Counted from the first letter of the stretch, positions 5,840 through 14,540 are shown. The stretch is DNA of 24,937 nucleotides from JBAXLO01 sp037134755 (GCA_037134755.1 JBAXLO010000049.1:1-24937); one strand, 5' to 3'. A program made the numbers and translations. The notes: a model not told the origin generated them from the letters alone.

Positions 5840-8653
5840 TTATTTCTTGTCTTTTGAATAGATATTAGTATTGTTTCTATAACCGGCAGCAGTATTTGTA
5901 TACCAATCAGTATAACTAGTGCCATTACTTAAAACCCAATCAATAAAGTGTAAATAAGCCTTTGTAATTTCTGCTTTTTCGTTAGGATAATTAAAACCAT
6001 TATACATATTTAACGCCCATGGTAAATTGTTAGCTGTTTTATAATATTTGCCTTGAGCAAGATTTGATTTATCATCACCAGTACCAAAATAAGTTGGGTT
6101 AACTAATGCTGTAGGGGTATAATCAGGTAAATGTACCTCCTTGCCTCTTACTTTATTTACAATAATAAAAGGATTAAAGTGAGCAATATCTAATTGTTGT
6201 TCAGTATAAGTATATGGAGTATAGATAATATGTAAGGTGATAGTAACCGGAGTAACATAAGGAGCATCAGGAGAAGTGTTAAATCCCAGTCCGCTTCCAG
6301 GGTATTGTAAAACATCATAAGCGTTATCAAATACTATCAATGTAGATTTGTCTTGTCCTTGTTCGGTGCCGTTTGCATTCAACATAAGAAAACTTTCTTT
6401 GATGCTAGAACCTGTAACCTGTATTGCTGAAGAAGGTATATCGTTAGTTGCTAACTGAAATCCAAAACCATTATTATAACTGGCACCTGAAGCTTTTAAA
6501 GTAAAGCTTGCAAATGTTTCTACAAGCTGGTTATGTGCGTTTGTAATATTTTTGAATTGGTAATCAACAACTACATCATTCATGTCATAATCACCTTTTG
6601 ATGGCCATGAATCTTCGAAAGCTAAACTGCCTTTATTTTCAGCAGGAAAATAATTGTTAAATGCACGCGTTGAATCATTAGGATAGGCATCTTCACTATC
6701 TATTACACCGTCACCATCTGTATCAATAAGAATAGTATAGTTTGCTGTACTAATATCACTATTAGTATAAGCTGTCTTATATGCAATAGCTTTTAAAGTT
6801 GAACTAGTATTGATAATTACAGCACCTGAATATAGTATTCCATTACTTTGACTTGGAATACTGCCATCAGTTGTATATTTTATAGTAGCATTACTTGTAG
6901 AAGTTGTTATTGTAATGGATTGTTGATTTATATATATTCCTGTTGGGAGGGAAATCAAAGGAGTTGCTGCTTTCATAGTAATAGTATATGAACCAGTTAA
7001 GTCTCCAGCTATAGTAGGACAACTGTTAGCATCAGTTAAAGTTGCAACAGTATATGTTGTTGTCCCTGTAGGGGACAATGTGATTGTCTTTGGAGTTGTG
7101 GTTGAAGTAAATGTAGTACCATCAGATAATGTGCCACTCCATGGAGTAGCTCCTGTTAAAGCTACAGTTACCGAAGAACTTGTTCCACCTGTAATGTTAG
7201 CAGTTGGACGAGCACTCGTTCCTACTATTGAAGAGCTTGAAGCAGTACATCCGTTCACATCTGTTACAGCTATAGTATAAGTTGCAGCACTAAGACCAGA
7301 AATACTTGCAGTTGTTCCTAAAGTTGTTGCTCCTTGTTTCCACAAATAGGTATAAGTTCCCGAGCCACCACTTGTAACAGAAACTGAAACAGTTCCATTG
7401 CTGGAAGATAGACACGTTGGAGTTGATGCAGGAGCTATAACTAAATTACAAGGAGATAAACAAGCAGCTGTCGGTTGAAAACCCGTTGCGTTTAAATCAC
7501 CGTCTGTACCGTTTAATGACCAAGGTGTGTAAGTTACAGTACCGGAAACTTTACCGGAAATCGAAGAAGTTTGTCCCCACCAATTACATGTACCATCAAC
7601 TGAATTTAATGTTACATTTACAATTCCTTTACTTACACTAGTAATACTATTATTGTTTACTTTTATCCCAGTTCCGTTATTAGATGAAAGATACACTCCA
7701 TATTGAGATGAAGTTAAACTTATTTTATTAAAAGTTACCGATGCTCCGGGTGTATTTCCTTCTAATCCTATTGCATGTGAAGAGGTTCCGGATAATGATG
7801 CTAAACCCGAAATTTCATTGTTGCTTATAACCGGATTGACTATTTTGCCACCCCCTGTAGAACCAGTACCGATTACAATACCCCATGTGTTTTTACCACT
7901 TGTAATTGATTTTATATTTGTAATAACATTTCGCATTATGGTTGCATTATTTACAGTACCTGTAGAAGTACTATTTGCAAAATAAATTCCACCACAATGA
8001 CCAGCTAATACATAAGTGCCTCCACTATTACCTACATTATCTATTCGATTGTCTGATATATTAATATTTGAAGTAGTAGCAGCTATAACGGGGACATAAT
8101 AATCAATTGCATAAACATTACTAGAGCCACGCTGTGTTCCAACATCATGTACATAATTAAATTCAATATTTATATTACTATAATTGTAATTTCCACTGCC
8201 ATCACCCATATAAATAGCATTGTTAGAACTAGGTGCTGTTATCTCAAAACCATTAATAGTAACTCCATCAGATTTTACACTAAAAATTGTATACCCTGAA
8301 AGATCTTGAACTTTAGTTTCAGCCCCACGGATACCATTACCTGCTATATTTGCGTTAGCACCATTTAAAGTAAGCGCTTTAGTTATACTCATGTATTCGC
8401 TGTAAGTTCCTGCGGCCACATTAATAACGTCACCGGCTGAAGCAGAAGTTACAGCATACCCAATAGTTAAAAAAGGATCTCCAACAGAAGTTCCATGACC
8501 TGCAGAATTAATACCAGTTTTGGCAACATACCAATTAGCTCCATTTGTAATTAGTGAAGAACTAATCAACACTATTAAAACAATTAGTGTAGTCAATGGC
8601 TTTAGCATTTTTCTAAAATGATTAGTTTCATAAATCATTGTAAATTTTTTCAT
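5840..8653 (-). CDS. Secreted beta-helix / LruC-domain protein (copy 2)
   Basis: 937-aa paralogue of the 1981-5136 product. The hydrophobic signal segment is at about residues 17-38 (M-L-K-P-L-T-T-L-I-V-L-I-V-L-I-S-S-S). Met16 would give a more classical signal peptide, but I keep the first ATG because it preserves the M-K-K-x-T start and 9-bp gap of copy 1. About 40-375 are a right-handed beta-helix (C-N-W-W-G-Q-T near 356-362), 402-480 a PKD/SprB-like Ig module, 481-562 the module shared with copy 1, 563-641 a single chitobiase-type repeat, and 642-937 the LruC domain with DTDGDGVIDSEDAYPND. The beta-helix has little in common with copy 1, whereas the LruC domains differ at only about ten of 296 residues. 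The passenger has therefore diversified while the C-terminal half was kept or homogenised. Confidence 0.87.
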   Translation of the reverse strand: MKKFTMIYETNHFRKMLKPLTTLIVLIVLISSSLITNGANWYVAKTGINSAGHGTSVGDPFLTIGYAVTSASAGDVINVAAGTYSEYMSITKALTLNGANANIAGNGIRGAETKVQDLSGYTIFSVKSDGVTINGFEITAPSSNNAIYMGDGSGNYNYSNINIEFNYVHDVGTQRGSSNVYAIDYYVPVIAATTSNINISDNRIDNVGNSGGTYVLAGHCGGIYFANSTSTGTVNNATIMRNVITNIKSITSGKNTWGIVIGTGSTGGGKIVNPVISNNEISGLASLSGTSSHAIGLEGNTPGASVTFNKISLTSSQYGVYLSSNNGTGIKVNNNSITSVSKGIVNVTLNSVDGTCNWWGQTSSISGKVSGTVTYTPWSLNGTDGDLNATGFQPTAACLSPCNLVIAPASTPTCLSSSNGTVSVSVTSGGSGTYTYLWKQGATTLGTTASISGLSAATYTIAVTDVNGCTASSSSIVGTSARPTANITGGTSSSVTVALTGATPWSGTLSDGTTFTSTTTPKTITLSPTGTTTYTVATLTDANSCPTIAGDLTGSYTITMKAATPLISLPTGIYINQQSITITTSTSNATIKYTTDGSIPSQSNGILYSGAVIINTSSTLKAIAYKTAYTNSDISTANYTILIDTDGDGVIDSEDAYPNDSTRAFNNYFPAENKGSLAFEDSWPSKGDYDMNDVVVDYQFKNITNAHNQLVETFASFTLKASGASYNNGFGFQLATNDIPSSAIQVTGSSIKESFLMLNANGTEQGQDKSTLIVFDNAYDVLQYPGSGLGFNTSPDAPYVTPVTITLHIIYTPYTYTEQQLDIAHFNPFIIVNKVRGKEVHLPDYTPTALVNPTYFGTGDDKSNLAQGKYYKTANNLPWALNMYNGFNYPNEKAEITKAYLHFIDWVLSNGTSYTDWYTNTAAGYRNNTNIYSKDKK

Positions 8654-8662
8654 AAATGAATC

Positions 8663-9043
8663 TTATTTAGTGTTAAAAGAATAATTAATTATTGCTTGAT
8701 TTAAGTTGCATACAACATCTTTATTATGATAAATCAGATGTACAGTTTTTTCGCTTGCAGGTATAGTTAAACTTACTTTATAAGCTGTAGCGAACTTCAT
8801 AAAACCTTTGTGAAATACTACACCACTTGCTGATTTTACAGTTATTACTTCATTATAGTTTCCTGTTAAAGTAATTTGATAATCTTTTGTTGTTTTCCAA
8901 TCAAAAGTTGGACTTGCAACTAATTCATTCATGTTTTGTGGCTTGGTTGCTACTGTTACAGAAGGTTGAACTACTTCTTTTCTACATGAACTTAGTATTA
9001 CTACTCCGATTATCATTACTACTAAAGTTTTTAAAATATTCAT
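8663..9043 (-). CDS. Small lipoprotein paired with LruC protein (copy 2)
   Basis: 126-aa lipoprotein, paralogue of 5146-5526. The lipobox L-S-S-C places the lipidated residue at Cys20 after a 19-residue hydrophobic leader. Residues 1-80 match copy 1 except for two substitutions, and 206 bp of DNA are identical. The last 40 or so residues differ at many positions (for example F-A-T-A-Y-K-V-S-L for S-N-S-S-Y-K-I-N-I) while keeping the hydrophobic pattern, which suggests that this part faces a partner specific to each cassette. It lies 9 bp ahead of its LruC gene and has its own sigma54-like promoter, so it leads a separate two-gene operon. No enzymatic motif is present. Confidence 0.82.
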   Translation of the reverse strand: MNILKTLVVMIIGVVILSSCRKEVVQPSVTVATKPQNMNELVASPTFDWKTTKDYQITLTGNYNEVITVKSASGVVFHKGFMKFATAYKVSLTIPASEKTVHLIYHNKDVVCNLNQAIINYSFNTK

Positions 9044-9079
9044 GGTGTATTTATTCTTATTGTTTAATAATAATAATAA

Positions 9080-9095
9080 GACAATTTACATACCA
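9080..9095 (-). promoter_or_regulatory. Sigma54-like -24/-12 promoter, cassette 2
   Basis: The minus strand reads TGGTATGTAAATTGTC, with TGG and TTG at the spacing expected for -24/-12 elements, and T replacing the common C after the -12 G. It lies 36 bp ahead of the ATG (34 bp in copy 1). Confidence 0.45.
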
Positions 9096-9149
9096 TAAAT
9101 ATATATTGTTAATTTAATGTTTTTTAGGTTTTCTTTTGTTCTATCAATA

Positions 9150-9183
9150 GTCCCACAATAGGACTTTAGTTTGTTAATGAAAC
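9150..9183 (-). promoter_or_regulatory. Tandem 15-bp activator-type sites, cassette 2
   Basis: GTCCCACAATAGGAC (9150-9164) and GTTTGTTAATGAAAC (9169-9183), 4 bp apart. Each is a symmetric inverted repeat and becomes a 17-bp one if the flanking A/T is counted. They start 55 bp upstream of the -24 element, the same distance as in cassette 1. Confidence 0.55.
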
Positions 9184-9406
9184 TATGTGTTATCATTAAG
9201 AAAGCTATACTTTACAACTCCTTTTAATAAGTTTTAATTTTAGATAATAAAAATGTAAAATTAGATTAAAAATTAATGATCCTAACATAAATATAAATAA
9301 GTTATAAAGTAAGTGATGTTAATAACTCATTTAAATTAAAGTGATAGGTTTTCAATAGTCAAAGTTTAGTATTCCTTTTTAATAAAATAAAGAAATGTAT
9401 TTCAAT
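9184..9406. other. AT-rich intergenic, nothing recognised
   Basis: Between the activator sites of cassette 2 and the stop codon at 9407. No open frame, hairpin or repeat of note was seen, and no clear terminator for the minus-strand gene. Confidence 0.5.
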
Positions 9407-11317
9407 TTACTTTGCTTGTTCCAGTGCATTAGCTTTCGCGAGCCATTGATTAGCTTCTTCGGGTTGCTTAAGAAATTGATAACATAAGGCAAGATTTTTA
9501 TATGCTGTTACATTATTTGGATCGCATCTGAGGCAATTCTTAAACTCTGTGATAGCTTCTTCATACTTTTGTGTTTCACCTAAAATACACCCCATATTAA
9601 GATAAGCATCGGTGTAATTATTATTTAATATGACTGCTTTCTTTAAAAATTCATAAGCTTTAGATAAATCTCTTAACTTATAACAAAAGATTCCGATGTT
9701 ATGAGAAGTAATTGCTTTGGATGAATCGAGTTTGAATGCGTTATCAGCATAAAACAATGCCTTCTTATAATCACCTAGATCAGACCAGGCAACACTTAAT
9801 AGCTCCTGACATTCGAGATAGGTTGGATAAATAGCTATTCCTTTCTCTAACTGTGCAATTGCCTGAAGCATTGTTTCCTCTTTCTTTGCTTTATCAGTTT
9901 CTTTATTGGCCTTTTCAAATAATGAATTGCCCCACCACATACATAGATGCACACTATTTGGTGCATTTTTAATATCAGCACCATAAAGGACCTCTTCAGA
10001 CTTCCATTCTGCTGCACGAGCTACGGTTTTGATACTAAAAGCAAGGATTATTGCCAAACAAATCGCTGTAAAGAAAGGTTTTGTTTTAAGAATTTCTAAT
10101 ACAGTTTTGATTTTATTATACCTTTCAACTTTTAGAAGTTGAGTAATAATAAAAACAAAAGCAATACACAAACCTAATGAAGGCAGAAACATCAATCGCT
10201 CACCAAAAGCAGTACCTATATGGAACACCAAATTACTATACATACTGATAGTTACAATAAAAAGCAACAGACCAAAAACTATTGGATTCCTCTTACGAAA
10301 GTTAAGGATAATATATATTCCTATTGCCAAATAAACAAGCAATGATATAATAAACAAAGGGTTACTTAGTCCAACAGTTGGCAATTGATTGAAAGAATAA
10401 TCACAGACGAGCTGATAAGGCACAATTGTGAGCAAAAGATATTTGCCGAGCAGCATAACAACTGTAGCAAAATGACTTATAGGGTCATGGACTCCGATAA
10501 GGAAATTATCCATTAGCAAAAAAGTAGAGGAAGAACTGTATTTAGCTAGCACCTGATGCCTTATTAATATATATAGTATAGCAGGAATTACAAGCATCAA
10601 CGAACCGGTTAAGATTGTTTTAGGTTTAGCATCAGTAAAGTACCAGGCAATTACAGGGAATATGAAAAGCATTGTAATTACTCCTTCTTTAGATATAAAT
10701 GAAAGAAAAAACATTACTAATGAGATGATAAGACTAATAATTTTTTTCTTAGTAAACCAATTGTGAAGAAAAAATAAAGTAACTAAAAGAAAGAAGAAAG
10801 ACATTATTTCGTCGCGGCTTTTGATGTTGGCAACAACCTCTGTATGTATAGGATGCTCAATATAAAAGAGCGTTATCAAAAAAGGAATTAATGTGTGAAC
10901 TTTATTAAAGTATCGTCGCAGAACTATGAATAAAAGCATACAAGATAAAGCATAAAACAACACATTTATAATATGATTGAGATGAGGATTCTTTGGTGAG
11001 AGCTCCCATTCAATGGCGAACATAATAAGCGAAAGTGGTCGGTAAAGATTATCACTTAAGTTGTTTGCACCATAACGATATGTTGTTTTAAGTAAAGTTG
11101 GTATGCCCGCAATTCCTTTTTTTACCAAAGCATTATCAATTGCTGTACCCCCATCATCTAATACATATGAATGATGGAAAGTATTGGTGTATAGAGTAAA
11201 AGCAAAGAGAAAACAAATTGCAGCTAAAACTACAACAGTATATGATTTTTTAGTTTTAACTGTAGTTGGTGTTGTCTTTTTTAAATCTTTATTAGTCTTA
11301 TTTACAGTTTTATTCAT
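9407..11317 (-). CDS. TMTC/DUF1736-like GT-C membrane protein with C-terminal TPRs (copy 2)
   Basis: 636-aa polytopic inner-membrane protein. After a Lys/Thr-rich cytoplasmic start, about ten hydrophobic segments run from residue 27 to about 430, and TPRs fill about 480-630. The first periplasmic loop carries Y-V-L-D-D (Asp54/55), the acidic pair placed like the catalytic Asp of GT-C glycosyltransferases. Further family marks are Y-R-P-L-S (92-96), H-P-I-H-T-E-V-V-A-N-I-K-S-R-D-E (155-170), S-K-E-G-V-I-T-M (209-216) and F-G-E-R-L-M-F-L-P-S-L-G (371-382), as in TMTC-type protein O-mannosyltransferases. The likely role is transfer of a sugar from a lipid carrier to exported proteins, with TPRs binding the acceptor; the substrate is unknown. 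It follows its paralogue by 33 bp, in one operon. Confidence 0.78.
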   Translation of the reverse strand: MNKTVNKTNKDLKKTTPTTVKTKKSYTVVVLAAICFLFAFTLYTNTFHHSYVLDDGGTAIDNALVKKGIAGIPTLLKTTYRYGANNLSDNLYRPLSLIMFAIEWELSPKNPHLNHIINVLFYALSCMLLFIVLRRYFNKVHTLIPFLITLFYIEHPIHTEVVANIKSRDEIMSFFFLLVTLFFLHNWFTKKKIISLIISLVMFFLSFISKEGVITMLFIFPVIAWYFTDAKPKTILTGSLMLVIPAILYILIRHQVLAKYSSSSTFLLMDNFLIGVHDPISHFATVVMLLGKYLLLTIVPYQLVCDYSFNQLPTVGLSNPLFIISLLVYLAIGIYIILNFRKRNPIVFGLLLFIVTISMYSNLVFHIGTAFGERLMFLPSLGLCIAFVFIITQLLKVERYNKIKTVLEILKTKPFFTAICLAIILAFSIKTVARAAEWKSEEVLYGADIKNAPNSVHLCMWWGNSLFEKANKETDKAKKEETMLQAIAQLEKGIAIYPTYLECQELLSVAWSDLGDYKKALFYADNAFKLDSSKAITSHNIGIFCYKLRDLSKAYEFLKKAVILNNNYTDAYLNMGCILGETQKYEEAITEFKNCLRCDPNNVTAYKNLALCYQFLKQPEEANQWLAKANALEQAK

Positions 11318-11350
11318 ATAATATAAATTTAATATTAACTAAATTTAATC

Positions 11351-13267
11351 TTATTTCTTACTTTGTTCAAGGAGTTTTGCTTTAGTAAGCCATTGTTCGG
11401 CTTCAGCTTGATTATTAAGCCCCTGAAAGCATAATGCTAGCTTATTACAAGCACTTACATTCGCAGGATCTAATTGTAAGCACTTCTTAAATTCAACAAT
11501 TGCCTCCTCATATTTAGCCATTGCTCCCAAAGCACTTCCTAGGCTTAAATAAGCTTGAGTATAGCGTGGATTTATTGCAATTGCTTTTGTATAAGCTTCC
11601 TGTGCTTTCAAATAATTGCCTTGTTCAACATAAATAACTCCAACATTGTTCCAGGTAACAGCCTTTTTTGGGTTAATTTTTAAAGCTTCATTATAATAAG
11701 TCATAGCTTTTTCAGGATTCTTTAAACGATAGTAAGCCAAACCCAGTTGTTCGTAGCAATCAGCATACTTAGGGTATATAGTTAAGCCTTTTTGGAACTG
11801 CTCAATTGCTTTAAGCATTGTTGCAGTTTTAGCTGCTTCATCTTCTTTTAAAGCATTATCAACCAAAGTTAAACCCCAGTACAAACGCATATGTGCACTG
11901 TTGGGAGAACGTTCAACATCTTTGCTAAAAAGAGTTGTTTCGTTGCGCCATTCCGAAGCTCTTACATGAGTTTTAACTATAAATGTCGTCAAAATTAAAA
12001 GTATTATTATCGGAAATAAAGGTTTTAATCTCAAAATATTGATAATTTTATCATTCTTATTATCAGTGACAACTTTAATTAAATGACTTATAAAAAATAC
12101 AAAAGCTATGCACAAACCTAATGAAGGAAGGAACATCAATCTTTCGGCAAATGAGGTACCAATTTTAACTACAATATTACTATATAAACTTATTGTTATC
12201 AAGAAGAAAAGTAGTCCGAAGGCAATCATGTTTTTTTTGATACTATTTTTAATTACATAAATTAATATAAAAATATATATCAACAAAGAGATAATAAACA
12301 TTGGATCAGTTAAGTCTACTATTGGAATTTGATTAAATGAGTAATCGCTAATTAGTTGATATGGGATAATTGTTAGTAATAAATATTTCCCTAAAAGCAT
12401 TATTGCTGTAGCAAAATGAGTGGCTGGGCTATGAGCTCCAACAAGCATGTTATCAATAATTAAGAATGAAGAAGAAACACTATATTTTGATATAATAGTT
12501 TGACGGATGATGAAATAAATTACAGCCGGTATCACAAGAATAAAGCTTCCCGTAAGGATAGTTTTAGGCTTAGCATCAGTAAAGTAGAATCCCATTATAG
12601 GAAATAAAACAAGCATGGTAATTACGCCTTCTTTCGACATAAATGCTAGAAATAATAACAACATTGATACAACTAAACTCCACCATTTGGCTTTTGTAAA
12701 CCACTTATATAAAGCTAGTAGGCTAAGCATTAAAAAGAAAAACGACATTATTTCGTCTCTGCTCTTGATATTGGCTACTACTTCGGTGTGAATTGGGTGT
12801 GCGGCATACAGCAAAGTGACTGCTAATGGTATAATTACATGTACTTTGTGCATATATTTTGCTAATACCACAAATAACAATAAACATGACAAAGCATAAA
12901 AGATTACGTTAATCAAATGACTTAATGCTGGGTCGTTAGGTGAAATTTGACACTCAATAGCAAACATTATTTGCGAAAGAGGTCGATATATGTTATCACT
13001 CAAATTATTTGTGCCGTAACGATACGTAGTTTTGAGGATAGTAGGTATTGCTTGTACGCCCTTGGTTATTACTGTGTTCTTAGTAAAGTTATCATTATCA
13101 TCTAAAACAAAAGCATGTTTTAAAGTATTAGAATACAATGCAAAAGCAAATAGAAAACAAATGATAGCATATACAACTATATTCAACGGTTTTTTTACTG
13201 CTACAGCCGTCTTTGCTTGTTTTGGGATGTTAGTTTTAATCTTATTCGCTTTATTTTTAGTATTCAT
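11351..13267 (-). CDS. TMTC/DUF1736-like GT-C membrane protein with C-terminal TPRs (copy 1)
   Basis: 638-aa paralogue of the next gene, with the same layout: basic N-terminus, about ten membrane segments from residue 29, then TPRs from about 465 to 630. The GT-C marks are all kept: F-V-L-D-D (Asp56/57), Y-R-P-L-S, H-P-I-H-T-E-V-V-A-N-I-K-S-R-D-E, S-K-E-G-V-I-T-M, and F-A-E-R-L-M-F-L-P-S-L-G. Its TPR half is more regular than that of the downstream copy (for example Y-Y-N-E-A-L-K-I-N-P-K-K-A). It is the first gene of a two-gene operon. The pair could act as a heterodimer or on different acceptors. Exported proteins nearby (LruC proteins, protease) are plausible acceptors by context only. The gene starts about 220 bp from the 21-bp repeat array. 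Confidence 0.78.
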   Translation of the reverse strand: MNTKNKANKIKTNIPKQAKTAVAVKKPLNIVVYAIICFLFAFALYSNTLKHAFVLDDNDNFTKNTVITKGVQAIPTILKTTYRYGTNNLSDNIYRPLSQIMFAIECQISPNDPALSHLINVIFYALSCLLLFVVLAKYMHKVHVIIPLAVTLLYAAHPIHTEVVANIKSRDEIMSFFFLMLSLLALYKWFTKAKWWSLVVSMLLLFLAFMSKEGVITMLVLFPIMGFYFTDAKPKTILTGSFILVIPAVIYFIIRQTIISKYSVSSSFLIIDNMLVGAHSPATHFATAIMLLGKYLLLTIIPYQLISDYSFNQIPIVDLTDPMFIISLLIYIFILIYVIKNSIKKNMIAFGLLFFLITISLYSNIVVKIGTSFAERLMFLPSLGLCIAFVFFISHLIKVVTDNKNDKIINILRLKPLFPIIILLILTTFIVKTHVRASEWRNETTLFSKDVERSPNSAHMRLYWGLTLVDNALKEDEAAKTATMLKAIEQFQKGLTIYPKYADCYEQLGLAYYRLKNPEKAMTYYNEALKINPKKAVTWNNVGVIYVEQGNYLKAQEAYTKAIAINPRYTQAYLSLGSALGAMAKYEEAIVEFKKCLQLDPANVSACNKLALCFQGLNNQAEAEQWLTKAKLLEQSKK

Positions 13268-13326
13268 TTAAATTGTTGTAATTGTAATGTTTATTTATCT
13301 AATCTTAATATTCTTAGTTTTTTTTA

Positions 13327-13334
13327 CAAAACTA
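13327..13334 (-). promoter_or_regulatory. Candidate -7 box for the GT-C operon
   Basis: The minus strand reads TAGTTTTG, a match to TAnnTTTG, giving a leader of about 50 nt to the ATG at 13267. No matching -33 element is evident. It lies between the gene and the 21-bp array. Confidence 0.33.
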
Positions 13335-13484
13335 CTAAAAATATTAATTGGAGAAAGAAATAAAATTATCTTAGCTATAGTGTTTTCTTCTGCGAAAGCT
13401 ATTTCTTTTTAATTGATTCATATTACGACTGTTTTGATAATATTAAATACTATTTCTTTATTAATTTAAATTGATTTATCAACA

Positions 13485-13799
13485 GTAGCTACTATTTTAA
13501 CAACAATAGCTACTGTTTTTATATAAGTAGCTACTTTTTATATAACAGTAATTACTTTTGGTGTAATAGTATCTACTGTTTGCGTAAGAGTAGCTACTAT
13601 TTGCTAAAGAGTAACTACTATTTTTGTAATTATATCTATTCTTTATTTAAGAATAGCTACTGTTATTATATATGTAGTTACTTTTTACGTAGCAGTAGTT
13701 ACTTATTGTGTAATAGTAGCTACTGTTTGCATAAATGTACCTACTTTTAGTGTAACAGAAGCTACTGTTTGTATAATAGTAGTTACAATCATCATTACT
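13485..13799. repeat. Array of fifteen degenerate 21-bp repeats, core GTAGCTAC
   Basis: Eight-base cores begin at 13485, 13506, 13527, 13548, 13569, 13590, 13611, 13632, 13653, 13674, 13695, 13716, 13737, 13758 and 13779: exactly 21 bp apart, with no insertion or deletion. Most cores are GTAGCTAC (self-complementary, often AGTAGCTACT) or one to two changes from it; the unit at 13632 (ATATCTAT) is the most decayed. The tail consensus is about TGTTTGYGTAAYA. One plus frame is open across most of the array as a 7-residue periodicity, but it has a stop inside and no start, so I do not call it coding. It fills most of the gap between two minus-strand operons, upstream of the GT-C pair. The function is unknown. 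Confidence 0.93.
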
Positions 13800-13825
13800 G
13801 TTTAAACATCAATCATTTATGTTTC

Positions 13826-13859
13826 TATTATTTTGAACAAAATAATAATTCTATAGAAT
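13826..13859. repeat. AT-rich inverted repeat and adjoining palindrome
   Basis: TATTATTTTG-AA-CAAAATAATA (13826-13847) is a perfect inverted repeat with 10-bp arms. It is directly followed by the palindrome ATTCTATAGAAT (13848-13859). Both lie about 70-100 bp beyond the end of the FAH-family gene. They could form a weak terminator or an operator. Confidence 0.5.
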
Positions 13860-13928
13860 CTAATTAAGATTAAGAAGGTATTTATTTTAATAATAAAGTT
13901 AAGAAAAACAGTTTTTATTAAGATAATA

Positions 13929-14540
13929 CTATTTAATATCAACCTTAAGCAAACTCTGATCGTTGAGGAAGGCTTCCAGTCTGTCGCCTATCTTTACAGG
14001 CCCAACACCGGAAGGTGTTCCCGTAAAGATAATATCACCCATCTTAAGAGTAATAAATTTAGACACATAACTAATAATAGTATCCACACTAAAGATCATA
14101 TCCTTTGTATTGCCTTGCTGAATAGTTTGATTGTTGATATTTAACTTTAGATTAATGTTTTGAATACTGTCGAATGAGTCCTTTTTAACAAACTTACCGA
14201 TGGGAGCAGCGCCGTCGAAGCCCTTACTAATCTCCCAAGGTAAGCCTTTTTGTTGGCACTGACGCTGAATATCACGCGCAGTAAAGTCAATACCTACAGT
14301 CAATTCGTCATAATATGTATTGGCAAACTTTTGCTGTATGTGTTTGCCGACTTTATTTATCCTAACAACCAATTCGGTTTCGTAATGAATCTCTTTTGAG
14401 AACTCAGGGTAGAAAAAAGGTTGGTTGCGATTGATAATACAAGTGTCGGGTTTTAAAAAGAATACAGGCTCGGTAGGCAAATTGCTGTTAAGCTCTTTAA
14501 CGTGGTCGAGATAATTGCGACCAATACATATTATTTTCAT
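13929..14540 (-). CDS. Fumarylacetoacetate hydrolase (FAH) family protein
   Basis: 203-aa single-domain FAH-family enzyme, the size of FAHD1-like members (acylpyruvate hydrolase or oxaloacetate decarboxylase class). It starts M-K-I-I-C-I-G-R-N-Y and shows the family metal-site pattern: H-Y-E-T-E-L-V-V (Glu54 and Glu56), G-I-D-F-T-A-R-D (Asp85), then K-G (98-99) before P-W-E-I-S-K-G-F-D. The closing motif T-G-T-P-S-G-V-G-P-V-K-I-G-D is also typical. It acts in the cytosol on a small keto acid; which one cannot be told from the sequence. It is the last gene of a three-gene minus-strand operon, 11 bp behind the exonuclease. No pathway partners are present, so its grouping with an exonuclease and an envelope protein may reflect shared expression only. 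Confidence 0.9.
   Translation of the reverse strand: MKIICIGRNYLDHVKELNSNLPTEPVFFLKPDTCIINRNQPFFYPEFSKEIHYETELVVRINKVGKHIQQKFANTYYDELTVGIDFTARDIQRQCQQKGLPWEISKGFDGAAPIGKFVKKDSFDSIQNINLKLNINNQTIQQGNTKDMIFSVDTIISYVSKFITLKMGDIIFTGTPSGVGPVKIGDRLEAFLNDQSLLKVDIK

Noticed and set aside
13475..13750. A plus-strand frame through the fifteen-unit array reading as N-S-S-Y-type heptads
   Set aside because: It has no start codon and is interrupted by TAG near the end; the open frame follows from a repeat length divisible by three.
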